From: Paludibacteraceae bacterium
Lineage (GTDB): Bacteria > Bacteroidota > Bacteroidia > Bacteroidales > Paludibacteraceae
Assembly (NCBI GenBank): GCA_024401645.1
Contig: JAKSKR010000010.1
Coordinates: 1 to 64,000 of the forward strand
Direction of reading: 5' to 3'
DNA length: 64,000 nucleotides
The position numbers and the translations under genes are program-made. Of this stretch, positions 25,197 to 33,320 are shown in pieces (within the stretch, counting starts at the first letter, position 1; each line of letters opens with the position of its first letter). The notes below the pieces were generated by a model. It was not told the DNA's origin, did no database searches, and worked only from the letters and a program-made list of their open reading frames with translations.

Positions 25197-25372
25197 CCTT
25201 TTTGGTAAAGTTTTATTCCTATAATGACAAGCCTTTCCTTTTTCTCCTGCGACGTTTTGGACCGGTTTTTGCTTTAACTATAAGTGAAGAGAGTCGTTAG
25301 AAAGGCAACTGTCCGATGGTGTTCGGAACGCGTTCCTTTTTGGCTTTTGGGTGTTTTTTATCTACAAATTTT

Positions 25373-25386
25373 GTTACCTTTGTAAC
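25373..25386 (+). promoter_or_regulatory. panB promoter: TACCTTTG inside a GTTAC-CTTT-GTAAC palindrome
   Basis: The -7 box TACCTTTG spans 25375-25382, within a perfect 5-bp inverted repeat, 22 nt before the panB ATG. It could be an operator overlapping the promoter or a coincidence. Confidence 0.45.
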
Positions 25387-25404
25387 ATATAAAATTTATA
25401 TGCT

Positions 25405-26214
25405 ATGCCAGATTCTGTAAAGAAAATCACTTCTAAAGAGTTTATCTCTATGAAGGCTAGGGGTGAGAAGATTGCAATGCTCACTGCTTACGATTATCTT
25501 ACCGCTACCATTTTCGACCAGGCGGGGCTTGACTCTATCCTTGTCGGAGACTCTGCATCAAATGTCATGCAGGGCAATGCCAACACCATACCTATCACCG
25601 TAGACGACATGATTGTCTATGCGCGTAGTGTGGCGCGTGCTTGCAAGCATTCTTTGGTTATCTGCGACATGCCTTTTGGCAGTTACCAGATTAGCAAGAC
25701 CGATGCAATGCAGAATGCGGTTCGCATTATGAAGGAAACTGGTGCCGATGCCTTGAAGATTGAAGGTGGAGAGGAGTACATCGATACCATTTCATGCATC
25801 ATACGAGCAGGCATTCCGGTTTGCGGTCACTTGGGCTTAACCCCACAGTCGGTTAAGGCTTTTGGTGGCTTTGGCGTTCGTGCCAAGGAAACTGCCGAAG
25901 CCGAAAAACTCATCCGCGATGTTAAGTTGCTCGAAAACGCAGGCTGTTTTGCCATTGTTATAGAAAAGGTTCCGGCCGAGTTGGCTGCGCGTGCTGCCGC
26001 TGCTGTTAAGGTTCCTATTATCGGTATTGGTGCCGGTAACGACGTCGATGGTCAGGTATTGGTTAGCCAAGACATGTTGGGCTACGATCCTTCGTTCCAT
26101 CCTAAATTCGTTCGTGCCTATGCCAACTTGCACGACATCATCACCAAGGCGGTTCAAGACTACCAGTCTGACGTTAAGGCGAAGGCATTCCCTAATGAAA
26201 GTGAATCGTATTAA
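25405..26214 (+). CDS. panB: 3-methyl-2-oxobutanoate hydroxymethyltransferase (PanB)
   Basis: 269 aa, usual family length. First step of pantothenate synthesis: it transfers a hydroxymethyl group from methylene-THF to alpha-ketoisovalerate, giving ketopantoate, in the cytosol. Motifs include MLTAYDYLTATIFDQAGLDSILVGDS with the Mg-binding aspartate, CDMPFGSYQ, ALKIEGGEE, GHLGLTPQSV and IGIGAGNDVDGQVLV. No panC, panD or panE neighbour is present. A small PspC gene follows 14 nt downstream in the same transcript. Confidence 0.96.
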   Translation: MPDSVKKITSKEFISMKARGEKIAMLTAYDYLTATIFDQAGLDSILVGDSASNVMQGNANTIPITVDDMIVYARSVARACKHSLVICDMPFGSYQISKTDAMQNAVRIMKETGADALKIEGGEEYIDTISCIIRAGIPVCGHLGLTPQSVKAFGGFGVRAKETAEAEKLIRDVKLLENAGCFAIVIEKVPAELAARAAAAVKVPIIGIGAGNDVDGQVLVSQDMLGYDPSFHPKFVRAYANLHDIITKAVQDYQSDVKAKAFPNESESY

Positions 26215-26228
26215 TAGTCAAGGGTTAT

Positions 26229-26414
26229 ATGGCAAAAGAATTGAAACGTTCTAAAAACAAGATGATTGCAGGCATTGCAGCAGGCTTTGCCGAATATTTT
26301 GACGTAGATGTCACACTAATGCGTATCATCTTTGCCGTTGTTACATTGTGTACACGCGGCGGCTTTGCTCTCGTTTACCTTATATGTCTTCTTATAATGA
26401 AAGATAAGAACTGA
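26229..26414 (+). CDS. Small PspC-domain membrane protein
   Basis: 61 aa, a bare PspC domain: KRSKNKMIAGIAAGFAEYFDVDVTLMR followed by a single TM helix (about 33-57) and MKDKN. PspC-type proteins are inner-membrane components or sensors of envelope-stress responses. Here there is no PspA/B, so the function is open. It shares the panB transcript and ends at the strong hairpin at 26438. Confidence 0.8.
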   Translation: MAKELKRSKNKMIAGIAAGFAEYFDVDVTLMRIIFAVVTLCTRGGFALVYLICLLIMKDKN

Positions 26415-26437
26415 CATTTATTAGTTATGCATAAAAA

Positions 26438-26471
26438 GTGGGCATCCCAAAAACTTTTTGGGATGCCCACT
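26438..26471. terminator. Strong bidirectional terminator
   Basis: A 12-bp GC-rich stem AGTGGGCATCCC / GGGATGCCCACT extended by A/T pairs, with A-tract left and GTCTTTTTTT right. It separates the panB-pspC operon from the converging minus-strand pair. Confidence 0.9.
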
Positions 26472-26480
26472 GTCTTTTTT

Positions 26481-26741
26481 TCACTTGTTGTTCAGCTCAA
26501 GCATAGCTTCCAGTTTCTCAACGGCCTTCAGCATGTCTTCGCCAAAGCGCTGGTGGCTACGCAAGAAGTCTGGTGTTCCTTCCGCAATCTGCTCGTAGAG
26601 TTCCTTGTCCATGGTGTCGACATACGAACCAATGGCGTATTCAATGTCTTCCTTTTGCCAATCCATGTTCGAGTATTGGAAGACTCTCTGTTTCTGATGA
26701 AAGAAACAGAAGGCTGTTTCTATGCATTCTTTACTTACCAT
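26481..26741 (-). CDS. Conserved small protein, unknown function
   Basis: 86 aa from the ATG at 26741; the longer frame to 26807 lies inside the upstream gene. The start overlaps the end of the DUF4250 gene by 11 nt, indicating translational coupling. The protein is soluble and helical (CIETAFCFFHQKQRV; DWQKEDIEYAIGSYVDTMD; a C-terminal FGEDMLKAVEKLEAML helix). I do not recognise the family, though the pairing with DUF4250 suggests a conserved two-gene unit. Confidence 0.65.
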   Translation of the reverse strand: MVSKECIETAFCFFHQKQRVFQYSNMDWQKEDIEYAIGSYVDTMDKELYEQIAEGTPDFLRSHQRFGEDMLKAVEKLEAMLELNNK

Positions 26742-26955
26742 GTGGTGTTGGGTTGCTGGTGTTGTAACCTTGTGGACGTACTTGTTTCTGTTCTTCGCTA
26801 TACACATAGCCGTGTTCGCCCAGGTAGGCCTTTATTTCTTCTGGTTCGCGGTTGAAGTTGTAGCAAATCTGTTCAAGGGTGTCAAATTCCTCGTCCCTTA
26901 ACAGCATGTTGATGCTCGAAACCAGAATGGCGGGGTCTTGTGGTAGGTATTCCAT
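26731..26955 (-). CDS. DUF4250-family small protein
   Basis: 74 aa. The N-terminal 60 residues (LPQDPAILVSSINMLLRDE, then DTLEQICYNFNREPEEIKAYLGEHGYVYSEEQ) match the short DUF4250 pattern common in Bacteroidota and Firmicutes. It looks like a helix-turn-helix-like three-helix bundle. No function is established. It is the first gene of a coupled pair on the minus strand. Confidence 0.75.
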   Translation of the reverse strand: MEYLPQDPAILVSSINMLLRDEEFDTLEQICYNFNREPEEIKAYLGEHGYVYSEEQKQVRPQGYNTSNPTPHGK

Positions 26956-27120
26956 AAATTGTTGATAATTTCCAGGTGCAAAATTAAGAGATTGTAGCTC
27001 ACGAATGGCCTTTCACTGTTAAAAAATGTTTACATTTGTGTGTGCATAAATATGGAACGTGTCTGTCCTTTCCTCTTCATGCCGTAAGTCTTATATTTGT
27101 TTTAATGTATCTTTCTGCTT

Positions 27121-27753
27121 ATGAGTTATGCAATTTCACGCGAAGAGTTGGCCAATAGCCTCACACACTTGTTAGGTGTTATTATGGCGCCTTTCATGCT
27201 GTTGTGGTTAATATACACATTGCCCGTGTGTACATGGCAGAACGTGTTTCCGGTAACGGTTTTCTGCACAAGCGTGTTTTTCATGTATCTGGCTTCTACG
27301 GCCTACCATTTCGTTATTTCAGAAAAGGCGAAGCGCATATTGCGCTATTGCGACCACATTAACATCTACGTCCTTATTGCTGCATCGTACACACCCGTGT
27401 TCATTTGCGGACTGGGTGGTGTTCTGGGGTGGACCATGTTTGGTGTTGAGTGGACGCTTGCAGTTGCCGGTGCCATCTACAAGATATTCTGCTTGGGTAA
27501 GTATCCGAAGGTGTCGCTCCTTCTCTACATTCTAATGGGGTGGAGTGTTGTGGCCATTATTAAGCCTGTTTGGGAGCTGTTCGATACCTATGCCCGGGTG
27601 TTTATGTGCCTCGAAGCCTTTGCCTACACTATGGGGGCTTATTTTTATGCCAACTCTAAAAAACATGCCTATTTTCATGCCATTTGGCACGTGTTCGTTT
27701 TGGTGGGAACCATTGCCCATTTCTTTCTGGTCATGACTCTCTTTTGGAAGTAA
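27121..27753 (+). CDS. Hemolysin III / YqfA-family (PAQR-type) membrane protein
   Basis: 210 aa with seven predicted TM helices. It carries family metal-site motifs: STAYH (around 60), DHINIY (around 83) and the C-terminal HAIWHVFVLVGTIAHF. Relatives of the adiponectin-receptor/PAQR hydrolases, they are proposed to act on membrane lipids; the hemolysin name is historical. Two TAnnTTTG boxes lie upstream (27031-27038 and 27092-27099). Single-gene transcript. Confidence 0.88.
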   Translation: MSYAISREELANSLTHLLGVIMAPFMLLWLIYTLPVCTWQNVFPVTVFCTSVFFMYLASTAYHFVISEKAKRILRYCDHINIYVLIAASYTPVFICGLGGVLGWTMFGVEWTLAVAGAIYKIFCLGKYPKVSLLLYILMGWSVVAIIKPVWELFDTYARVFMCLEAFAYTMGAYFYANSKKHAYFHAIWHVFVLVGTIAHFFLVMTLFWK

Positions 27754-27797
27754 GGCGCTTCTTTTTGCACTCTTTTACATCGTAGTTCCCCCTGACG

Positions 27798-27828
27798 TTG
27801 TCGTTTGTTGGAGAATTTTATAGCTTTG
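27798..27828 (+). promoter_or_regulatory. Promoter of DjlA-like copy 2
   Basis: TTG (27798-27800), 20-nt spacer, TAGCTTTG (27821-27828), 28 nt before the ATG. Confidence 0.6.
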
Positions 27829-27856
27829 CGGCATCTCTAGAAAATACACAAATTCT

Positions 27857-29020
27857 ATGATTACCGATACCAAAATACGCTATTACCAAATGGCTGATGG
27901 CTTGACCTTTATGGTGGGCCCAGTCTCTGGTTGTAGCAATGTCATTTGTGGATTCCTTGCCTTTTTCATTGCTTGTATCATCTTTTGTGGAATTCTGTCG
28001 GACTACTCATCGATAATGTCTGCTGCCGTTATTCTTTTATTAGTTTTCTTTTTCCTACTAATTGAATATAATTATAACAATAGCAATATTACGTTTACAA
28101 AGGACGGTTTTGAAGTGGTGTCTCCGTTATGGCTTGGATTGAGAAGTGTGCGAAAAACTCACAAGTGGGAAAATATGGAGTATTGGAAATTGGAGACATT
28201 TTATGATAAAAGACAAAATGTTTATCTGCATGTGAAAGATAAGGATGAGAATACTGAATGCAAGTACGATTATTCAATGTTTGGATATGGTTTGCCTACT
28301 CGTTCAGATTGCCCCCATCCTTTTGGCTGTGGTGAGACTTTCCCTGACTTTTTCAACTATTTGGAAAAAGTAAGCAACGACACTTCGTTCTCGAAATACA
28401 TATTAAAAACAGGTCAAGGCTTTACCTCTTTAACTGCCCAGAACTATATTTTGAGTAGGGTATGCTGTTTTAATCGTTCGGCCTGTCAGTCACAGTTGCA
28501 AATCCTGGCGAGCAAAGGGTATGAGTTGTACGATGATGTTGAATTTGAATACGATAATGAAGGATTTTGTGATGCAATGAGTTTATTGAGGGGCAAGGAC
28601 AGAGATAATCAGAAAGATTTTGTTGATTTGCTGTTTAAGTTGGCAGTGACCGACGACGGTTTGAAGAACGATGAATGGTACTTCTTGCAGCAGGTTATGC
28701 TGAAGCTTGGCTTCAATAGTAAGTGGAGAGATTACTACAACAGCAGGTTCAGCTCGTTACGCACCGAAAGTGATTATTATTACGAACAGAGTTCAACCAC
28801 GTCATCGGCTCCTTCTGTCAATTCCTTACAGGCTTACTATAATGTTCTGGGCTTATCTACTGATGCCGATGTTAGTCAGTTACAAAATGCCTACCACAAG
28901 TTGGCGCTTGAACACCATCCCGACTTGCCGAAGAATGCCAATCGTGTGGCTGAATGCGAGGCTACTATGGCGAAGATAAACGAGGCATACATAGCCTTAA
29001 GGACAATTGTGAAAGGTTAA
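27857..29020 (+). CDS. DjlA-like membrane protein with PH-like, TerB-like and J domains (copy 2)
   Basis: 387 aa. Two TM helices (about 30-48 and 52-70) are followed by a beta-rich region resembling bacterial PH domains (about 75-150). A helical TerB-like region has LLFKLAVTDDGLKNDEWYFL (about 256-275). A C-terminal J domain (about 325-387) has LALEHHPDLPKN, retaining HPD. It is clearly paralogous to 43005-44195 through the LSRVCCFN, AVTDDGLKxDEW, RTES and J-domain blocks, and more distantly to 18442-19551. Expected to recruit Hsp70 at the membrane. It faces the 3' end of the exopolysaccharide operon. Confidence 0.72.
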   Translation: MITDTKIRYYQMADGLTFMVGPVSGCSNVICGFLAFFIACIIFCGILSDYSSIMSAAVILLLVFFFLLIEYNYNNSNITFTKDGFEVVSPLWLGLRSVRKTHKWENMEYWKLETFYDKRQNVYLHVKDKDENTECKYDYSMFGYGLPTRSDCPHPFGCGETFPDFFNYLEKVSNDTSFSKYILKTGQGFTSLTAQNYILSRVCCFNRSACQSQLQILASKGYELYDDVEFEYDNEGFCDAMSLLRGKDRDNQKDFVDLLFKLAVTDDGLKNDEWYFLQQVMLKLGFNSKWRDYYNSRFSSLRTESDYYYEQSSTTSSAPSVNSLQAYYNVLGLSTDADVSQLQNAYHKLALEHHPDLPKNANRVAECEATMAKINEAYIALRTIVKG

Positions 29021-29059
29021 GTGCATCTATCAAGATAGCCTATATGCTGTTATTGTGTT

Positions 29060-30187
29060 TCAGCACAGAATAACATATAACATTAACAACGAAAAACAGC
29101 GTGTTTCAAGGGCCTTTTGTATTATGGCATTATTGTCGCTATTAGTCGTTTCTGTTTTATAGGTGTCAAAGAGTAAGCAGTGTAATGCGAATAAATATTT
29201 TAAATCTTGTTGTGATAGAAATCTTACAGCCCTTTCTGTGTTAAACTTAATTTGATTCAGAATTCTGTCTGTATAGTTTTCATCTGAAAAACCTAATTGT
29301 TCGTACTCTTTGAGTAATAATTTTGTTATATAGTATGAATCCAAACATTTCGGGTTCGATCTTGTATTGTGGGTAATGCTGTTTTTGTTGGCCTTTCGGT
29401 AACAGTATACGTTTTTGCTGATTGATGCAATTTTTCTACATTGAGATAGAATTAGAAAATTGCACATGGTGTCTTCATACCAATAGCCTTCGGGAAATTG
29501 TAGATGTGAAAAAAGCGAGCTTTTATAGACCTTTCCCCAAGCGAAACCCAGTAAGTCGCACGACTTTGTATCTGGGGTGTCTGTTAGGTCTGAACCAAAA
29601 GTGTATTTTTTTGCATCAGTCTTGAATCTTTTGAAATTACCTTGTATCACATCGGCATTCAATGCGTAAGCTCGGTTCAAAAGAGCATCAATCGCACCTT
29701 CGTCTAGAATGTCGTCAGAGTCTACAAACATAACATAATCGGCATTAATAGTCTTCAATGCTGCATTCCTTGCCCCAGACAAACCTCTGTTCTCTTGGTC
29801 AATTACTACTACACGGTGGTCGTTTTCAAACGGTTTAATTAATTGACGGGTGTTATCGGTCGATCCATCGTTAACAATATAGACAATAAATTTATATTTA
29901 GTATCCTGTTTCAAAACTGAATTCAGACACTCTTCTATATATTTTTCTACGTTGTAGGCAGGTATTATTATCTGAAGATTATAATTTGGTTTTTCTACAA
30001 TGTCATTTTCACGCATGGAAGAACCTGAAGGGTCACGTCTGATTGAGTTTAATTTGTCTAGTGCAGTAGCAACGACGTCTTCATTTATTTCTAATCTTTT
30101 TTTTGTGAAATGAGACAGAACATTGAAGGCTGCTTTGTTTGCACCAAACATACGAAGAATCTTTATGGGAATTCGTGGTATATACAT
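29060..30187 (-). CDS. GT2-family glycosyltransferase
   Basis: 375 aa. A GT-A fold begins at about residue 70 (LQIIIPAYNVEKYIEECLNSVLKQD), with VNDGSTDNT, the SGARNAAL loop and the VDSDD metal-binding DxD. The ~65-residue N-terminal extension has a basic helix (PRIPIKILRMF), possibly for membrane association. It is the last gene of the exopolysaccharide operon, 63 nt after the WecA-like gene. Likely adds a sugar to the undecaprenyl-linked repeat unit on the cytosolic face; donor and linkage unknown. Confidence 0.85.
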   Translation of the reverse strand: MYIPRIPIKILRMFGANKAAFNVLSHFTKKRLEINEDVVATALDKLNSIRRDPSGSSMRENDIVEKPNYNLQIIIPAYNVEKYIEECLNSVLKQDTKYKFIVYIVNDGSTDNTRQLIKPFENDHRVVVIDQENRGLSGARNAALKTINADYVMFVDSDDILDEGAIDALLNRAYALNADVIQGNFKRFKTDAKKYTFGSDLTDTPDTKSCDLLGFAWGKVYKSSLFSHLQFPEGYWYEDTMCNFLILSQCRKIASISKNVYCYRKANKNSITHNTRSNPKCLDSYYITKLLLKEYEQLGFSDENYTDRILNQIKFNTERAVRFLSQQDLKYLFALHCLLFDTYKTETTNSDNNAIIQKALETRCFSLLMLYVILC

Positions 30188-30250
30188 TTTGAAACTGACG
30201 AATAATGTAAAACTAAGTATGTAATTGTGCCTTTATGAAGTGGACGTCGT

Positions 30251-31453
30251 TTAGTGCTTTCTTTGTGCCCGGTACTTCAGTAAGCCGTGTTCATTCATTT
30301 TTAGGCCATCAATGAAACGACCAATTTTCGAAACCATCTTGTCTGGATTCTTTCTTAGTTTTAAAGCCCAGTCGGTATAAGTTGCAAAGCGTTCTGGACG
30401 ATGGTTCTTTGTGTAGTTCAGGTAGAAGTATACGCCCCAGACCATTGTGGCGCAAAATGCAAGAACAATAAGGGTATGGATGGTAACGTCTAAATTGAAA
30501 CTGAATAATAAAAACCAAAAGGCCTCTATGCTAACAACCATTAGCAATATGATCATTGTGATTAGCATGTGAGGTAATTTAAGAGAAACGAAAATGTGGT
30601 GCAAATGGGTCTTGTCGGCCTTGAAGGGAGAACCACCATGAACCATTCTCATTGTCATTACGCGCAATGTGTCGAAAATTGGAATGGCAAATATAGCTAC
30701 CATTAGGCTTACATTCTTGCTGTCGATGAGTGCATCGTTTTCGTGAAGGATGCGGCAACTGAAAATATAAGCCAACAGACCCATTACCAATGAACCGCTG
30801 TCGCCTATAAACATTTTGTATTTGCGGGAAAACACATTGCAAAAAAAGAAAGGTATAAGTGAACCTAGAAATGTAAATGCCAAAGCTGCGTATACAATGT
30901 CGTGGTGAATTAAAAAGTAAAAGCCGCAGAAGCCACAAGTGCAGATGCCAATACCACTACTTAATCCGTCAACACCATCTATCATGTTTAGTGCATTCAT
31001 TAGTCCCACACCTGTTAAAAGGCTAATAAGTAAACTAATGGGAAGAGGAAGGTCGAAAATGTTAAATACACCATTCATGGTGTCGATTCTGTATGAATTA
31101 GAAGCAAACAAAATTGCTACAATAAGAATCTGAAAAACAAATTTCTTATAGGGACTTATGTCTGTCAAGTCGTCCAGCAATCCCACAAAGAATATTATAG
31201 AACAAGCAGCCAATGCCATGAACAACGATTCTGTGGGTTGAAAAATGTTCATGACGATTGAACTTGAAATAGCGGCCAAATAAACACTTATGCCTCCGAT
31301 TACGGGAACTGGTTTTGTTTGCAATTTCCTAGTCCCGGGGCTATCTAAAATGCCTTTCTTGTAAGCCAATAAGACTAGGGTTGGGTTAAATAGGGTCGCT
31401 AATAAACATGCAAAAAATGCACAACTGATGCAAATGAGTAGTTGAGATGTCAT
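30251..31453 (-). CDS. WecA/MraY-family undecaprenyl-phosphate sugar-1-phosphate transferase
   Basis: 400 aa, about ten TM helices. It should start the repeat unit by transferring an N-acetylhexosamine-1-phosphate, probably GlcNAc-1-P, from the UDP-sugar to undecaprenyl phosphate. Visible motifs are the DD pair (94-95, GLLDDLTD), the NMIDGVDG catalytic loop (156-163), GDSGS and the HLHHIFV histidine motif on a cytosolic loop. A ~60-residue cytosolic tail is unusual in length. Being inside the operon, it is the probable initiating enzyme of this exopolysaccharide. Confidence 0.88.
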   Translation of the reverse strand: MTSQLLICISCAFFACLLATLFNPTLVLLAYKKGILDSPGTRKLQTKPVPVIGGISVYLAAISSSIVMNIFQPTESLFMALAACSIIFFVGLLDDLTDISPYKKFVFQILIVAILFASNSYRIDTMNGVFNIFDLPLPISLLISLLTGVGLMNALNMIDGVDGLSSGIGICTCGFCGFYFLIHHDIVYAALAFTFLGSLIPFFFCNVFSRKYKMFIGDSGSLVMGLLAYIFSCRILHENDALIDSKNVSLMVAIFAIPIFDTLRVMTMRMVHGGSPFKADKTHLHHIFVSLKLPHMLITMIILLMVVSIEAFWFLLFSFNLDVTIHTLIVLAFCATMVWGVYFYLNYTKNHRPERFATYTDWALKLRKNPDKMVSKIGRFIDGLKMNEHGLLKYRAQRKH

Positions 31454-31494
31454 TTCTTAATTAAAATTTGTAGAATGCTAAAATGGTGGTTTGT

Positions 31495-32289
31495 TTAGAT
31501 GTTGTTGGTGATACTTTCGCTTTTTGTTATCTTCTTGTATTTATAGAATTGTTTAATTATTATTTGTGTTAATAGACAAAATGTTGATGCTATGTAGCTC
31601 AGTCCTTCGTAATCGTGAAACAATTGATAGAAGGAGTTCAGTTTGTTTGTCTTCTTACGGGAAATTCCGCCTTCTCTAATTCGGTACATTGCCAAACATT
31701 CGTTTAGTCCCATCGCGTTTTTAATATGTGGCATAACTTTCAGAAACAAGGCGTGGTCATTGCAATTTTTCAATATGGGGCCGTATATTTTGTTCGACAG
31801 GTCTTGCTTATATACAACTGTAAGACATCCAGTCCAACAATGTAATAGCAATTTCCTATATGTTAAATGCTTGGTCGCTTTAGCTTGCACCAGCATGCTT
31901 TTCCCATCTTGATTGATGTGTTCGTAACCTGCATAGCTGAAATCGCAATTGTTAGCTTGCATGAACTGCATCTGTTTCTCAAGCTTGGTTGGAATCCATA
32001 AGTCGTCGCTGTCAAGAAAGGCAAGATATTCACCTTTAGAACGGCGAATGGCATTGTTTCTTGATGTGGCAGCTCCAACGTTGTTCGGGTTCGATTCTAC
32101 CTTAATCCTTGAATCTTTTTGAGCATAACTCAAGGCTATTTTTAGCGAATCGTCGGAAGAACAATCATCTTGAATAAGCATTTCCCAATTCCTATAAGTT
32201 TGTGCCAAAACACTCTCTATCGTTTGTGCAATATACATGGCGCAATTGTAATTGGGTGTTATAATCGATATTAGGGGTTCTTTATCCAT
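31495..32289 (-). CDS. GT2-family glycosyltransferase
   Basis: 264 aa. GT-A motifs are LISIITPNYNCAMYIAQTIESVL, QDDCSSDDS, AATSRNNAI and FLDSDDLW (DxD). A hydrophobic helix near the C-terminus (YIASTFCLLTQIIIK) may peripherally anchor it. Its start overlaps the end of the upstream GT4 gene by 8 nt, indicating coupled translation. Expected role is repeat-unit assembly; sugar specificity is not predictable. Confidence 0.87.
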   Translation of the reverse strand: MDKEPLISIITPNYNCAMYIAQTIESVLAQTYRNWEMLIQDDCSSDDSLKIALSYAQKDSRIKVESNPNNVGAATSRNNAIRRSKGEYLAFLDSDDLWIPTKLEKQMQFMQANNCDFSYAGYEHINQDGKSMLVQAKATKHLTYRKLLLHCWTGCLTVVYKQDLSNKIYGPILKNCNDHALFLKVMPHIKNAMGLNECLAMYRIREGGISRKKTNKLNSFYQLFHDYEGLSYIASTFCLLTQIIIKQFYKYKKITKSESITNNI

Positions 32290-33319
32290 TCAGTAATTTG
32301 TCTATTGTTTGTATGACTGTTTTTGCAGAATACAGAGAAGCCTTATTTAAACAGTTTTCACGCATTTGGTTTAACACATTTGGCGTTTCTGCAATTTTTT
32401 CTAGAAGTTCAATCAATTTTTCTCTATTGAATTGTTCATACCCAAAACCTGTTTCCCCTTCATCAACAAAGTCGGAATAACTGTGCCATTTTGCTGATAT
32501 GACAGGTAATCCTGACGAGTATGCATCTATAACGGTTCCCGGATGTCCTTCTCCAATATATCTGGTGGGGAACAAAAGCGCATCATATTTTTTCAGTGTC
32601 TCTGTACTTTTGTTCGCTTCAACACAACCGCAGTACCTTATATTGTCAGGAAATGTTTCTTTCAGTGTTTTGAACCGTTCTTCAAAGCTCTTGTCAATAG
32701 GGCCATACATGTCGAGTGTATAAATGGTTTTCTGGTTCTTTCCGTTCACTTCTTGAATGGCTCTAATGCCGTCTTCAATGCCTTTGACTTCCGTTATTCG
32801 TGAAAAAATACACAAATGGATTGGTATTGCCGATTCGTGTAAGTCTTTTGGTGACAGAATTGACAACTCTTTAAAGTTCGGAACTATTGCTATGTTTTCA
32901 AAGCCTTGAACGGCTAAACCATTTCTCATACATGATGTTTCAACCCAAATGCCGTCAAAACGTTTCAAAACGCTACGCAAGAGTGTTCGGCTCTTAATGA
33001 AATTGCCTAACCATCCACCAATGACGTCATAGAACAGTTTCGTTCCTTTCTTGCGAAATAAGAGACAGAGGAAGGGGAAAACCTTAAGGGCGCCATATGC
33101 AGGTAAGATGATGACGTTCTCGCTATTTCTGCATGCTTTGAAATAAGACCATAGAAAGCTAAACGGTTGTTTCGTACAGCCTTGCATGTCAACCTCATTT
33201 ATTTGGTCTTGGCCATAACAATCTTGTAAGGCTTTCGTCAACTGTTGTGTCTTTACAGTTTGCCCATCATGCAGAGGCTTTTGTTTCGCATGATATCCTA
33301 TTACTGAAACCTTATACAT
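32282..33319 (-). CDS. GT4-family glycosyltransferase
   Basis: 345 aa GT-B enzyme. The C-terminal donor-binding half shows ICIFSRITEVKGIEDGIRAI, a GPID segment and GEGHPGTVIDAYSSGLPVISA. In the E-x7-E motif the second acid is Asp rather than Glu. The N-terminal half binds the acceptor lipid-linked sugar. It overlaps the following GT2 gene and starts 1 nt downstream of the epimerase-like gene. Its early part (ENVIILPAYGALKVFPFLCLLFRKKG) looks membrane-associated. Confidence 0.85.
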   Translation of the reverse strand: MYKVSVIGYHAKQKPLHDGQTVKTQQLTKALQDCYGQDQINEVDMQGCTKQPFSFLWSYFKACRNSENVIILPAYGALKVFPFLCLLFRKKGTKLFYDVIGGWLGNFIKSRTLLRSVLKRFDGIWVETSCMRNGLAVQGFENIAIVPNFKELSILSPKDLHESAIPIHLCIFSRITEVKGIEDGIRAIQEVNGKNQKTIYTLDMYGPIDKSFEERFKTLKETFPDNIRYCGCVEANKSTETLKKYDALLFPTRYIGEGHPGTVIDAYSSGLPVISAKWHSYSDFVDEGETGFGYEQFNREKLIELLEKIAETPNVLNQMRENCLNKASLYSAKTVIQTIDKLLNG

Positions 33320-33320
33320 T

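Noticed and set aside
29041..29079. Imperfect hairpin between the convergent DjlA-like and GT2 genes
   Set aside because: A bulged stem with no clear T-tract on either strand that overlaps the GT2 3' end; too weak to call a terminator.
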